From the NCBI RefSeq assembly GCF_001625365.1, contig NZ_LJJF01000004.1, forward strand, positions 1 through 64,000: a DNA stretch of 64,000 nucleotides, read 5' to 3'. The notes under the pieces were generated by a model. That model searched no databases and had not been told where the DNA came from. It worked only from the letters and a program-made list of their open reading frames with translations. Made by a program: the position numbers and the translations under genes. Positions within the stretch are counted from its first letter, which is position 1. Each line of letters opens with the position of its first letter. Below, one piece after another: positions 1-9,179 of the stretch. The DNA is from Streptomyces sp. MJM8645 (GTDB taxonomy: Bacteria; Actinomycetota; Actinomycetes; Streptomycetales; Streptomycetaceae).

Positions 1-262
1 CCGCCTTGGCAGGTTCGATGATCGGGGCGAGCGGGGTGGGAGGCGGTGGTGAGGTGGCCACGGTGACGCCGACCGTGCCGTCCGCCTGACGGCCGACGGT
101 GCTGATCACCGCACCGGAGTCGTCGACGACGTGGAACTGTCCGCGGGCGGCACTGTACGGGAGCTGGGAGGCGCGCTCCATGTTGGTGAGCCGCTGGTCC
201 AGGCTCTTGAGGAGGGCGGCGAGTTCACGCTGCTGGACGGCCTGATCGAGTGCGTTGGTCAC
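1..262 (-). CDS. Tail-associated protein, N-terminal part (runs off the window)
   Basis: This is the N-terminal 87 codons of a gene that continues past the left edge. The start is GTG at 262-260, preceded by an AGAAGGGG ribosome binding site. The first 45 residues form a predicted coiled coil (QQRELAALLKSLDQRL and following), then a short polar segment with VVDDSG, then a proline-rich linker (SPPPPTPLAP). It lies 31 bases after the minor tail gene in the same direction. A short coiled coil followed by a proline hinge suits a tail-tip or fibre-associated subunit, but I do not recognise a family. The call rests on position in the tail operon. Confidence 0.6.
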   Translation of the reverse strand, partial: MTNALDQAVQQRELAALLKSLDQRLTNMERASQLPYSAARGQFHVVDDSGAVISTVGRQADGTVGVTVATSPPPPTPLAPIIEPAKA

Positions 263-293
263 GTGTGCGTCCCCTTCTGACCGAAGCTGGTGA

Positions 294-1499
294 TCAACCC
301 ATCGCGTCCGAGCGCTTGAGGGTCAACACCGCCGTGCCGTCGGGGCGTAGCTCGTCGGAGATGATGCGGTGCCAGACCTGGATGTCTCCCACCCACGGGA
401 CATGGGCCTGGACGAGGATGTCGTCGCCGGGTGACCAGGAGCCCAGGGGCGCGTTGGGGTGATCTCGGATCTCCAACATGGGGATGTAGAGGGCTTGTGT
501 CCTGGACTGCAGTTCGCGGTTGCCGCGTGCGCGCAGGGCGGCTTCGCTGGTGGCCGCCTTGTCTGCGACGACGTGGACGCGGCGTAGCCGGCCGTCGGGG
601 CGGGCGAGCTGGAGACGGGGCATCGTGGCGCCTTCGCCGCGGCCGAGGACCAGGACCTCGTTGGCGAAATCCTCCCCCATCGCGCGGGGCGTAGCGGTGG
701 CGCTGATGTTCTCGCCATCAGCGAAGCGCAGGTCGGTGCGTTTTCGGCCGAGTCGGGGGGTGCCCAGACGCAGCCGGTGAACGATGGTGCGGTCGTTTCC
801 GGTGGTGGTGGACCAGGAGTGTTCTTCGAGGTAGTCGAACTCGTGCTGGAGGGCGATGGTGTCGATGGCGTTGCCGCAGTCCGGGGTGTCCCACCAGGCG
901 AGTTCGTAGGGGTCTGAGCCGTCTTCGGCGCCGAGGAGGATGTCAGCCTTGTGCTGGTCGAGTACCAGATCGAGGCGGGCATTGTCGTAGGACTGCAGGT
1001 GGTCCCAGATCTGGCGGACGGCGTCGTAGGCGTCGATACGGGGGCCGCCGTAGGGAGGCGGCGGCGGTGGGACCTGGACCGAGCGCGGCGGGTCAGTGAA
1101 GTCGATGTAGCCGTCGTGGTTCTTGTCGAGGCCGGCGTTGGGGTCGGGTGGGGTGATGAGCATGCCGGACTGGAGCAGGCCTTCGAAGGGCAGGCCGTGG
1201 GGGTAGGAGGTGTAGCCGGCGCACTCGACGACCCACTGGCCGTTCTCGGGCCGGGTCCTGACGACCAGGCCGCCGCCGCGGATCTGCCCGTCGACTTCGG
1301 CGAACACTGCTGTGTCCCACTCCTGAAGGACGGGCTGGCCGTCGGCGGCGATGAGGCGGGCGTACTCGGGTTCGATGTGCCCGGTCATGCCACCCGGGCC
1401 GGACAATTGGCGCACGGGAGCGGAGGTCAGCGTGAACGGCACGTCCCAATCGAGGATCTGCCCGGTCAGGACTCGGAGGGCGATGAAGCGCCAGCCCAC
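294..1499 (-). CDS. Minor tail protein (baseplate hub / Gp37-like)
   Basis: A 401-residue protein with the look of the actinophage and siphovirus Gp37-like minor tail family, which forms part of the tail-tip hub. The N-terminal 100 residues have alternating beta strands (RVLTGQILDWDVPFTLTSAP). The C-terminal third carries the family's typical closing pattern with SRTQALYIPML, a PGDDILVQ turn and a strand ending TLKRSD. It sits 4 bases after the upstream tail gene, consistent with translational coupling. Around residues 125-140 the segment DKNHDGYID fits a calcium-binding EF-hand or dockerin loop, followed by a proline-rich stretch (VPPPPPPYGG). Similarity to Gp37-like proteins is from memory, and 'minor tail protein' is the safer name. 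Confidence 0.72.
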   Translation of the reverse strand: MGWRFIALRVLTGQILDWDVPFTLTSAPVRQLSGPGGMTGHIEPEYARLIAADGQPVLQEWDTAVFAEVDGQIRGGGLVVRTRPENGQWVVECAGYTSYPHGLPFEGLLQSGMLITPPDPNAGLDKNHDGYIDFTDPPRSVQVPPPPPPYGGPRIDAYDAVRQIWDHLQSYDNARLDLVLDQHKADILLGAEDGSDPYELAWWDTPDCGNAIDTIALQHEFDYLEEHSWSTTTGNDRTIVHRLRLGTPRLGRKRTDLRFADGENISATATPRAMGEDFANEVLVLGRGEGATMPRLQLARPDGRLRRVHVVADKAATSEAALRARGNRELQSRTQALYIPMLEIRDHPNAPLGSWSPGDDILVQAHVPWVGDIQVWHRIISDELRPDGTAVLTLKRSDAMG

Positions 1500-1503
1500 A
1501 GCG

Positions 1504-2472
1504 CTACGCCCCGTCCTGGGCGGCGGCTTCCTGGAACTGCACGCGGCAGATGAGTTGGGTGGAGCTGTTGACGTCGATGCGGCCGGGGTCGATCGCGGTG
1601 GTCTGGATGTTCAGGGGCTTGGTGGTGCCGCGAAGGGCGGCGGGGATGGCGAACCTGTCGACGAGGAGCTTGTCGGCCCGGCGGAAGCCGGTGCCACCGT
1701 CGTCGTCGAGTTCGCTGTTCGAGCCAGCGATTCCAGCGAGGACGTGATGCATCTGGGCGTAGACGTTGTCGCCTGACAGGCGCAGGCCGCTCAGGTTGGT
1801 GGTGATGATCGCGGTGACCGCCCACTCCGGGATGTCGATGCTCCAGGCGGCCTGCTCCGGCCAGTTCTTCGGGTTGCCGTCGGTCGGTTCGATGTAGGAG
1901 TAGGCGCAGCCGATGACGGTGTAGACCCGCTCCTCGGTGCGGGGGCGGGTGACGCGGCGCAGGTCCTTGATGTGGGCTGGAAGGACGCTGGTGGTGTTCG
2001 GTGGCAGGTCGATGCGGGCGAGAGCGATCGCGGAGTCGCCCGGACGGGCCTGGCGTGCCGTGGTGGTGTTGGCCGGCACTCCGGAGATCACCCGGGTGGC
2101 GATGTACGGGCCGGTCGCCGGGGTGCTCGGCTGTGGCCAGGTCTCGCCCATCAGATAGGGGTTCTCGACCCGGGCGATGATGAGGTCGGAGCGCCCGGTC
2201 GGGCCGGTGGGGGTGATGGGGATACGGTCGGTGGAGATCATGCGGCCCGCGTAGGCCTCGTACTGGGCTCCGGCAGCGCGGTTGAGGATGGAGCATGCGC
2301 CGGTGAGGACTTCGACCTGCTGGCCGGGGGAGGAGAGTGCGCGAACACACAGGTCGGTGGGGCCGATGACACCTTCGGCGCCGCCGACGGAGTTGTAGGC
2401 GAGCAGGCGGGCGATCTGCGCGGAGTGTTCGGCGGATCCTTCGATGAACCACGGCACGCTGTCCCAGGGCAC
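1504..2472 (-). CDS. Minor tail protein
   Basis: A 322-residue protein immediately downstream of the distal tail gene in the tail operon. GTG start at 2472, preceded by AAGGAGAACAA. The N-terminus (PWFIEGSAEHSAQIARLLAY) and the run of beta-rich modules in the middle are typical of a minor tail or upper-baseplate protein of actinophages. The C-terminal half contains a jelly-roll-like series of strands (AVTAIITTNLSGLRLSGDN, LICRVQFQE). No enzymatic motif is visible. It is placed between distal tail and hub proteins, where lambda-like phages encode tail-tip parts. Its exact role in the tip is not known to me. Confidence 0.68.
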   Translation of the reverse strand: MPWDSVPWFIEGSAEHSAQIARLLAYNSVGGAEGVIGPTDLCVRALSSPGQQVEVLTGACSILNRAAGAQYEAYAGRMISTDRIPITPTGPTGRSDLIIARVENPYLMGETWPQPSTPATGPYIATRVISGVPANTTTARQARPGDSAIALARIDLPPNTTSVLPAHIKDLRRVTRPRTEERVYTVIGCAYSYIEPTDGNPKNWPEQAAWSIDIPEWAVTAIITTNLSGLRLSGDNVYAQMHHVLAGIAGSNSELDDDGGTGFRRADKLLVDRFAIPAALRGTTKPLNIQTTAIDPGRIDVNSSTQLICRVQFQEAAAQDGA

Positions 2473-2494
2473 TTGTTCTCCTTCTCCGGGTGGG

Positions 2495-3472
2495 CTAGTA
2501 GAAGCGGTGGGCGGGACGCCAGGCGACGGTGGCGCGGGAGGTGCCGGTGTCGTCGACGACGGAGTAGCGGACGTGCTGGAGGCCGGGGGCCAGGAGCATG
2601 TCCTGCATGCGGGGGCTGCTGCGGGTCAGGGCGCCGGCGACGCTGGCGGTGTCGTCGCGCAGGACGGTGCGGGCCCAGGGGCGGGGGTCGATGGTGACCC
2701 ACTCACCGTCGGCCAGGGCCAGGTCGAGGCCGATCGTCATCCGCTGGCGAAGGTCGCCCTGCTGGGTGCGGTCGGGTCCGAAGAAGGTGAGCTTGGGGTT
2801 GCGGCCGGGGCCGTAAACGGTGGTGACGGGCCAGGTCGGCACGGTGCCGGCCACGGGCATCGCCCCGGGGGGCTGCGGGGGCGCCGGCACGCGCTGCGAC
2901 AGGGCGGCGGTCAGCGGCGACGTGAGACCGCGAATCGGCGCCGGGGCGGCGGTGGGGGTGGTCGACTCCTCGGCGTCGTCGTACCACCGTCCGTCGGCGA
3001 TGAGGAACGTGGCGACGAGACTGGTGCTGCCCTGTCGGGTGAAGCGGGTGTTGGCCGGTGCGATGCTGCGCGGCCGGCCGTAAGCGCGGCGGATTCGTCC
3101 ACCCTGCATGGTCCGCAGCACGGCGACCGCGCCCATGCGGCGGCGGATGGTGGCCGCGTCCCAGGCCGCGAGGAGGGTGTCGACGGCGCCGAGGTTGGCG
3201 GTGTGGCGTCCGACCGTAGTGCGTGCGGCGTTGACGGTGTCGACGGCCAGTTCGAAGCTCACGGTGGTGGAGGATGTGGTGTCCTGGCCGAAGCGCAGAC
3301 CGTCTTCCTGGGGCAGTGGCGCGTCGCCGAGGACTCCGTCAGCGTGGTCGAGGCTGGGTTCGTTCAGCAGGTAAATGCCGGTATTGAGGGTGCCGAAGAG
3401 CAGGTCGGCGCCCGGGCGCAGGCCGTCGCCGTCGTAGGTCAGGTTCCACTCGCCCTCACGCAAGAACGCCAT
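2495..3472 (-). CDS. Distal tail protein (Dit-like)
   Basis: A 325-residue protein directly after the tape measure gene; the two reading frames overlap by 17 bases (3456-3472). This is the standard place of the distal tail protein, which forms the hexameric platform between tail tube and tip. The N-terminal 150 residues are beta-rich, starting with LREGEWNLTYDGDGLRPG, and contain the helix of Dit-type belts (RRRMGAVAVLRTMQGGRIRRAYGRP). A proline-rich linker around residues 175-215 leads to a second beta domain, which suggests an evolved Dit with a carbohydrate-binding-like insertion. The start is ATG at 3472. Confidence 0.7.
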   Translation of the reverse strand: MAFLREGEWNLTYDGDGLRPGADLLFGTLNTGIYLLNEPSLDHADGVLGDAPLPQEDGLRFGQDTTSSTTVSFELAVDTVNAARTTVGRHTANLGAVDTLLAAWDAATIRRRMGAVAVLRTMQGGRIRRAYGRPRSIAPANTRFTRQGSTSLVATFLIADGRWYDDAEESTTPTAAPAPIRGLTSPLTAALSQRVPAPPQPPGAMPVAGTVPTWPVTTVYGPGRNPKLTFFGPDRTQQGDLRQRMTIGLDLALADGEWVTIDPRPWARTVLRDDTASVAGALTRSSPRMQDMLLAPGLQHVRYSVVDDTGTSRATVAWRPAHRFY

Positions 3473-6400
3473 GGACGCCTCCCAGTCGGGCTCGGCGGAG
3501 CTGGAACATGGCGCCTTGGAGGGCGTCGCCGCTGGTTTCGCGTTCGGAGCGGGTGATGATCAGATCCCCGCCGACCAGTGCGGAGGCCTGCGCGGTGGGG
3601 GTGGCGCGCATCGTGTACTGGGCGCTGCGATACAGGTCAGCAGCGGTGAGGCTGGGCTGGCGCAGCGAGCCGGCCGCGTTGTAGACGACGTGGCCGCCGA
3701 ACATGTCGGCGACGCGGGCGAGGATCTGCTCGGAGCGGGCACGCTTGGCGGGGCTGAGCGGGATGTACGCCTCGCCGCCGGTCTCCGGCTCGGCCCACAC
3801 GCGCCACTCGCCGGGGCGGGCGATCTGCGCGATGTGCTTCTCGGTGCCGCGGGCGAACGCCTGGACGCGGCCGCGAATGCCGCCGTTGGCGAATCCGGTG
3901 AGGATGCCTCCGTCCGCCTGGTTACTGCGGGGAGGGCCGGAGGGGTAGTTGTACTGGACGTCGACGTTGACGGTGCGCCCGCGCAGCGTGTTGATGATGC
4001 TCTGGATGGCGGACACGCTCTGCGAGACCTCGGTGCTCGGCGCGGTGATGCGAACCTGGTGGTCCGGCAGCCGCTCGACCTTGAACCCGATGTTCTGGAG
4101 TTCGGAGATGGCCCGATCGGACGGGGCCTCGACGGTGATGCTCTTCTGCCCCGGGGTTGCGCTCAACTTGTCCTGGATGGACTGCAGTTCACCCATCGCC
4201 TTGAGGGTGGGCACGTCCACGTCGATCTTCTTCCCGGCCGGGAACCCGGCGAGAGTCTTCATGATCGAGTTGAGTTCGGCGTTCGCCGTCGCCGACGTGG
4301 TGGTGATCTGGACCTGCCCGTCCGGCAGGGTGATGACGGTGTAGCCCAGCCCCTGGAGCAGCGTCTTCGCCTCGTCGGTCATCGCCTGGACGGTGATCTG
4401 CTTGCTGCCGGGCACCTTGGCGTACTCGGCCTGGACGCCGGCGAGCTGGGCGAGGACGGAGTCGACGCCGCTGGCGGCGAGCAGGGTGGTGACCCGGTCG
4501 GGCACCAGGCCCATCGCGGCGGCGGCCTTCTCCGCCTGCTCCCGCGTGAGGCCGTAGCCCATCGCGGTCTTGACGGCGGACTCGTACAGGCGGGCCATCT
4601 CCGCCTTGGCGGCCTGGAGGGCCTCGGGGACGGTCTTCTTCTGGCTGATCGCCAGGTCGTAGGCGGCGCGGGTGGAGTCGAGCGTGGCGTCGCGGATCGA
4701 CGTCATCGACTGGTAGAGCTGGTGGCCGTTCTCGACGCTCGTCTTGAGCGAGCCGTCCGTCTCCACCAGCGCCGAGCCCCAGCCCTTGAGGTACGAGGTG
4801 CCCTCCTTGAGGGCGGTGTTGCGCTCGTCGGTGGCGTTCTTGGACGCCTGGAGAGCGGAGAGCACCGCGCCGTCCGCGCGGGCCTGCGCGTCCTTGAACG
4901 AGAGGGTGCCGCCGGCGAGGAGGTCAAGGGCGGACTTGAGCGCGTCGGTGCGGGCGGTCGCGTCCACGGTGGCGTTGCTGAACTGGCCGACCAGCCCCTT
5001 GAGCTTCTCGTACACCAGGCCGGAGCGTTCGAGTCCGCCGGCGGCGTTGGCGACGTCCTTGGTCTTCTGGGCCTCGCTCTCCTGGACCTTGAGGAGCTCG
5101 TGCAGGGCCTTCGCGGCGTTCTCGGCGTCGCGGGCCTTGTTCTTGAGGTCGTCGGTCGGCTTGCCCCGGTACGCCTTGAGGGCGGCTTCGGCCTGCTCGT
5201 CCATGGTCTTGGACAGGGCCTTGAGGCCGCCATTGAGCCCGAGGTAGGCGGTCGTCATCTCCGGCAGGCCGATCTTGACCTTGGCCATAACGTCGAGCAG
5301 CTTCTCCTGCCCGCCGAGGACCTTCTGGTCCTGTAGGAGCTTGGCCGCGGTGGTGCGCACATCGGTGGTGACGGCGCCGTTGGTGTCCTTCAGCGCGGTG
5401 GACAGTTGCTGCTGGGCACGGCGCTGGTCGGCGGCAGCCTGGGCGGCCTTCTGGTGCCAGCTGGCCAGCAGGCCCAGGCCGATGCCGAGGCCTGCGACGG
5501 CCATGCCCATCGGCCCGCCCATGAACGACACGAGGCCGGACCAGGCGCCCTTGAGACCGACGGAGACCGCACTGCCCACCCCGGTGATACGCCCCGCTGC
5601 CTCACCAGCGGACGAGCGCGTGTCGAGGAAAGCACGGTTCATCGCATCGACGGTGGGAACCGTGGCGGCCAGGCGCGGCACGTTGGACTGCAGCGCGGAG
5701 ACGGCCAGGCCGACGCGTCCGAGGGAGACGCCTGCGCGTTCGGCGTGCCACTGCTGCAGAGCCATCTGCTCGTTCAGGCCGCGGAACGTGCCGATGAGAC
5801 CGGTGGTGGTGCGGGTCAGGCCGGTGGCGTTGGCGTTCGCCGCGTTGAACATGCCGTTGATGCCCTGGACGGCCTTGATGGCGAACAGGACAGCCAACAG
5901 ACCACCGAGGGCGGTTGACAGGCCCGGCACGGTGCGCAGCAGCACGGCGACGACGTTGGCCAGGCCGGAGAAGACGGCCAGGATCGGGCCGAAGGCGGCC
6001 GCGCCGCCGGCGAGCCGGCCGATGATCTCGGCGATGTTGGACAGCACACCGATGACGTGGGGTCCAAGTAGGCCGAGGCCGTTGAAGAGGGCACCGATGG
6101 CGGGGACGAACTGGGTGCGGACCTGGGAGACCAGCGAGGCGATGCCACTGTCCGCGCCAAGGCGGGCGAGTCCGCGCCCGACGTCACCGACCAGGCCGAT
6201 CATTTCCCGGGCGCCGGGCAGTGCCTGGTCGAAGTAGTCCTTCATCCGGTTCTTGCCGGTGTCGGAGTGCGACCACTTGTCGAACCGGTCGAGGGTGCGC
6301 TCCATCCCCGCGAGTAGGGAGTTGCCCGAGTCCCGGCCGGCGGCGAACGTGCCGCCGAGGCCCTTGCCGAGGCTGCGCAAGGAGCGGCCAAGCGAGGCCG

Positions 6401-7640
6401 CTACGTCGGCGCCCTCGTTCATGGCCCGGTTGAGAGAGCCGTTCTCGCGGGCAGCAGCGACGGAGGTGCGGGCCCACTGGGTACCGCGTCGTGTCGCCTC
6501 AGCGAGGCGCTCGACGAACGGGGCTCCGGCCACCACCAGGTCCTCGGTGGTGTGTCCGAGGTTCTTCATGCTGATGCCCATCAGGCCCAGCACCTTGGTG
6601 TTGGAACGGACGATCTCGGCACCGTCGGCCCGGAAAACGGGGGTCTGCATCCACCGGGCCGCGTCAGCTACGAAGCGATGGCCGGCGTCGGCAACGCCGT
6701 TCAGCTGGGTACGGACGAGCGGCAGGACGCTCGCGCCGAGCGGGGTGATGTCACGCGCGAGGTCGAAGAAGAAGCGTTTCTGCGCGTCCTGCTTGATGCT
6801 CTTCCAGACGCCCTGGAACCCGAGGAGCGCCTGGACGGTCTCCTGTACGGGCGGCGGGACGGCGTTGATTGCCGCTGTCATCTTCTGGAACTCGGCGGCG
6901 CTCATGGTGGTGCCGTCGCGCACCGCCGCGAGTTTCTGCCCGTACGCCTGCGCGGCGGTGCCAACGCCGCCGAACAGGGCCTTGGTGCTGAGCAGGCCGA
7001 CGCCGAGCGCGGCCAGGACGCCGGGGATCGCGGCGAGGGTGTTCACCGCTGGCCACGCCGAGCCGACCATGGCGGTCAGGCCGGCTCCGAGCTGGGCCAG
7101 CGCGCCGACCGCTGGCTGCACGAGGGTGAGAATCGCGCCCATGAACAGGGCGCGGCCAGGCAGCTGGAACGGGATCTTGATCCCGCCGCCCTGGGCGACG
7201 TCGCCGTCCGCCTCGCGGACCCGGCGCCGCACCGCGTCGACCAGCCCTCGGGGGTCGATGTCGGGGCGCAGCCGCATCCGGGCGCCCTGCTCGCCGGTCG
7301 CCTCGGAGACGACGCGGGTCAGCTCGCGGCGGAAGTGCTCGCCGTCCGGGCTGACCTTCGCGCGGACGCCCGCGGCGGCGCCGTCGACGGCGCGTTCCAT
7401 GTCGCCGCGCAGGTGCTCGCGGTCGACGGCGAGTTTGACCTTGGCGCGCAGCCCGGCGGACGCCTCCTCGACGACGGCCTTGAGCCGCTCGCGCAGGCCC
7501 TCGCCGTCGACGTCGATGCCGATGCGGGCCTTGATGCCCTCGCTGGCCTCCTCGACCTTGGTGCGCAGGCTGCGGGCGAAGCCGGCTGCCGTGGCCTCGA
7601 CCTGCACGACGAGGCGCCCGGAGACCTGGCCCTCAGCCAT
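3456..7640 (-). CDS. Tape measure protein
   Basis: A 1394-residue tail length-determining protein, the longest ordinary structural gene here. I place the start at ATG 7640 because AGGAAGGG lies just upstream; an upstream in-frame start would add 11 residues without a good site. The first 150 residues are tandem helical repeats of about 40 residues (EEASEGIKARIGID, EEASAGLRAKVKLAVD, DGAAAGVRAKVS). Hydrophobic segments lie near residues 155-215, 540-590 and 720-740, as expected for a protein that enters the membrane during DNA injection. The C-terminal third has two copies of a beta module (LGYTVITLPDGQVQITTTS and IGFKVERLPDHQVRITAPS) and closes with RPGEWRVWAEPETGGEAYIPL, a frequent tape-measure ending. 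It follows the frameshifted chaperone gene, whose stop overlaps its start. Confidence 0.95.
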   Translation of the reverse strand: MAEGQVSGRLVVQVEATAAGFARSLRTKVEEASEGIKARIGIDVDGEGLRERLKAVVEEASAGLRAKVKLAVDREHLRGDMERAVDGAAAGVRAKVSPDGEHFRRELTRVVSEATGEQGARMRLRPDIDPRGLVDAVRRRVREADGDVAQGGGIKIPFQLPGRALFMGAILTLVQPAVGALAQLGAGLTAMVGSAWPAVNTLAAIPGVLAALGVGLLSTKALFGGVGTAAQAYGQKLAAVRDGTTMSAAEFQKMTAAINAVPPPVQETVQALLGFQGVWKSIKQDAQKRFFFDLARDITPLGASVLPLVRTQLNGVADAGHRFVADAARWMQTPVFRADGAEIVRSNTKVLGLMGISMKNLGHTTEDLVVAGAPFVERLAEATRRGTQWARTSVAAARENGSLNRAMNEGADVAASLGRSLRSLGKGLGGTFAAGRDSGNSLLAGMERTLDRFDKWSHSDTGKNRMKDYFDQALPGAREMIGLVGDVGRGLARLGADSGIASLVSQVRTQFVPAIGALFNGLGLLGPHVIGVLSNIAEIIGRLAGGAAAFGPILAVFSGLANVVAVLLRTVPGLSTALGGLLAVLFAIKAVQGINGMFNAANANATGLTRTTTGLIGTFRGLNEQMALQQWHAERAGVSLGRVGLAVSALQSNVPRLAATVPTVDAMNRAFLDTRSSAGEAAGRITGVGSAVSVGLKGAWSGLVSFMGGPMGMAVAGLGIGLGLLASWHQKAAQAAADQRRAQQQLSTALKDTNGAVTTDVRTTAAKLLQDQKVLGGQEKLLDVMAKVKIGLPEMTTAYLGLNGGLKALSKTMDEQAEAALKAYRGKPTDDLKNKARDAENAAKALHELLKVQESEAQKTKDVANAAGGLERSGLVYEKLKGLVGQFSNATVDATARTDALKSALDLLAGGTLSFKDAQARADGAVLSALQASKNATDERNTALKEGTSYLKGWGSALVETDGSLKTSVENGHQLYQSMTSIRDATLDSTRAAYDLAISQKKTVPEALQAAKAEMARLYESAVKTAMGYGLTREQAEKAAAAMGLVPDRVTTLLAASGVDSVLAQLAGVQAEYAKVPGSKQITVQAMTDEAKTLLQGLGYTVITLPDGQVQITTTSATANAELNSIMKTLAGFPAGKKIDVDVPTLKAMGELQSIQDKLSATPGQKSITVEAPSDRAISELQNIGFKVERLPDHQVRITAPSTEVSQSVSAIQSIINTLRGRTVNVDVQYNYPSGPPRSNQADGGILTGFANGGIRGRVQAFARGTEKHIAQIARPGEWRVWAEPETGGEAYIPLSPAKRARSEQILARVADMFGGHVVYNAAGSLRQPSLTAADLYRSAQYTMRATPTAQASALVGGDLIITRSERETSGDALQGAMFQLRRARLGGVHGVLA

Positions 7641-8438
7641 GCTGGACCCTTCCTCGGTGCGAGGCCGCGTCAAGCAACTGGCGCAGACCTGACGTGCCGG
7701 ACGACGGCGGTGGTGGTGCGGTGTCCGCGGTGCGGACGGTGTTCGGCCGGGGGACGGCCAGGGGTTCGGTGAGCCGCCGGTCGGCGGCGTAGACCGAGGT
7801 CAGCTCGACGAGCTGGGCGAGGAGTTCCTCCTGGAAGCCCCACCAGGCGCGCTCACCTGGGGCGCGGCGGGTGCGGGCCTGCTCGGGCAGCCCGTCGAGG
7901 AGGACTACGAGGCGGCGGACTCCGAGGAAGGCGGGGTCGCCGGGGCGGCGCCAGAGGTCGCGGGCGTCTCGCCGGTGGTGGTAGGCGAGGTCGTACTCGA
8001 GGTCGTCCCACCTGCCGCGGGCGAGGTCGGCGACCCGGAGAGCTTTCCCAGGCTCACGCCGTACGCCTTGACCAGGGCCTTCGTCAGACGGATGTAGTCG
8101 GCGATGCTGGGCCGCTGTGCGGTGAAGCGCTCGAACTGTTCGACGCCGAGCAGTAGCAGATACACGTCGCGCAGCGCGGCGAGGAAGGTACGGGGCAGGT
8201 GCGGGCGGGTCAGCAGCAGGTCAACGATGCCGCCGGCGATGTTCTGGTTCTTCTCATCGGCGATGACCTGCGCGGCGATGCCCATGAGGTCAAGGTTGTT
8301 CGCGAGCAGCGGGTCGAGCGCGTCCAACGGCAGCTCGGCCGGAAAGGTGAAGGTCTCCCCACCGAGCAGGACCGGGATGCCGTTGGGGTGGGTGACCTCC
8401 CGCTTCGGCGCGTCGAGGTCAATCACAAAGTCGCTCAA
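7633..8438 (-). CDS. Tail assembly chaperone, frameshifted long form (GT-like)
   Basis: This is the product of a -1 ribosomal frameshift from the short chaperone at the slippery heptamer 8049-8043. The zero frame reads CTG GGA AAG CTC. After slipping, the frame reads GCT CTC CGG GTC GCC GAC and stays open to a TGA at 7635-7633, overlapping the tape measure start (CATGGCTGA). The added domain begins LRVADLARGRWDDLEYDL and contains RRLVVLLDGLPEQARTRRA, a typical actinophage second-chaperone segment. The long form is expected to bind both the major tail protein and the tape measure during tube assembly, as gpGT does in lambda. Frame and heptamer are seen directly; shift efficiency is unknown. 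Confidence 0.87.
7905..8438 (-). CDS. Tail assembly chaperone, short form (G-like)
   Basis: A 177-residue protein between the major tail and tape measure genes, the invariant place of lambda gpG-type chaperones. The start is TTG at 8438 with GGAGG eight bases upstream; no ATG or GTG fits as well. The body reads as an acidic N-terminus (FVIDLDAPKREV), a helical core (NLDLMGIAAQVIADE) and the conserved helix YIRLTKALVKAYGVSLGK, immediately after which the slippery site occurs. Unshifted translation ends with a low-complexity Ser/Thr/Pro tail. That contrast (ordered core, then a disordered tail in zero frame and an ordered domain in -1 frame) supports the frameshift. Confidence 0.88.
   Translation of the reverse strand: MSDFVIDLDAPKREVTHPNGIPVLLGGETFTFPAELPLDALDPLLANNLDLMGIAAQVIADEKNQNIAGGIVDLLLTRPHLPRTFLAALRDVYLLLLGVEQFERFTAQRPSIADYIRLTKALVKAYGVSLGKLSGSPTSPAAGGTTSSTTSPTTTGETPATSGAAPATPPSSESAAS
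8043..8049 (-). promoter_or_regulatory. Programmed -1 frameshift site GGGAAAG
   Basis: The minus strand reads CT-G-GGA-AAG-CTC in the chaperone frame, giving the heptamer G GGA AAG. This is the same slippery sequence as in the lambda G-T pair, and its position after the conserved helix of the short chaperone matches. The -1 frame is open from here to 7633. I did not fold the downstream RNA, so a stimulatory structure is not assessed. Confidence 0.88.
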
Positions 8439-8514
8439 GGGAAGGTCCTCCAGGTCGGATGGGTGGTCGGCGGGGACGGTCGCACAGCCGCGAGGCTTGT
8501 GGCGACCGCTGCCG

Positions 8515-9105
8515 TCAGGACTCCTTGAACGCGGGGTCGTCGGTGAGCATGTACCAGGCATCGGTGTCGTCGCCGCCCAGGAGCCCCAGGCGCAGCGGCA
8601 GCTTCGAGCCGGAACCCTTCTGGAGGTCGTTGGCGACGCCTTCGAGCTGCATCGCCCGCGGGAAGACGAACCGGTAGTGCTTGCCGCCGTCGAGGACTTC
8701 GAGCAGCGCGGCGATTTCGATGCGCTCGCCGATACGTGGCGGGACGAACTTGTAGTGCCGGGCGTCCTTGTCGAGTCCGCCGCTGGGCATGATCTCCGCG
8801 ATCTTGCCGCCGCCGTAGACGGCCTTGAAGTTCGCAGCGGACCACTGGAGCAGGTCCATCTCCACGGTGACCGCGTCGGCGGTCTGGAACTGGCGAACCG
8901 CAAAGTCGGACTGGGCAGACTTCATCGACTCAAAATTGGGCTCCTCCTTGAACTTCAGGGAGTCCTCGGTGGTGTGGCCGACCGACCGCCAGCCGGCCGC
9001 GAGCGCGACGGTTGCGTCAGTGGGCGCGACGGTCCCGACCGGCGCCAGATAGAGGTAGAGCCGGCCGGGAACGACGGTCTCGGCCGCGTTGGACTTCACG
9101 CTCAT
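8515..9105 (-). CDS. Major tail protein
   Basis: A 196-residue tail tube subunit. The start is ATG at 9105 with GAGGAG four bases upstream; a longer reading from 9183 has no site. The beta-rich sequence carries classic tube-protein features: an N-terminal strand with VVPGRLYLYLAPVG, the loop WRSVGHTTEDSLKFKEEP near residues 40-58, and a beta-alpha core ending in PLRLGLLGGDDTDAWYM. The Gly-His-Thr-Thr-Glu-Asp loop is common in actinophage major tail proteins. It lies between the tail terminator and the chaperones, as expected, and should be the most abundant tail protein. Confidence 0.87.
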   Translation of the reverse strand: MSVKSNAAETVVPGRLYLYLAPVGTVAPTDATVALAAGWRSVGHTTEDSLKFKEEPNFESMKSAQSDFAVRQFQTADAVTVEMDLLQWSAANFKAVYGGGKIAEIMPSGGLDKDARHYKFVPPRIGERIEIAALLEVLDGGKHYRFVFPRAMQLEGVANDLQKGSGSKLPLRLGLLGGDDTDAWYMLTDDPAFKES

Positions 9106-9179
9106 GGGGCTCCTCGGGGGCAGGGACTGCGACGAGGAGAAAAGGTGCGGCCCGAACAGGGCTTGTGTCGCGCCCTGGC

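Noticed and set aside
3471..5336. 621-codon open frame on the plus strand over the tape measure gene
   Set aside because: Antisense shadow; the minus strand has a canonical tape measure protein.
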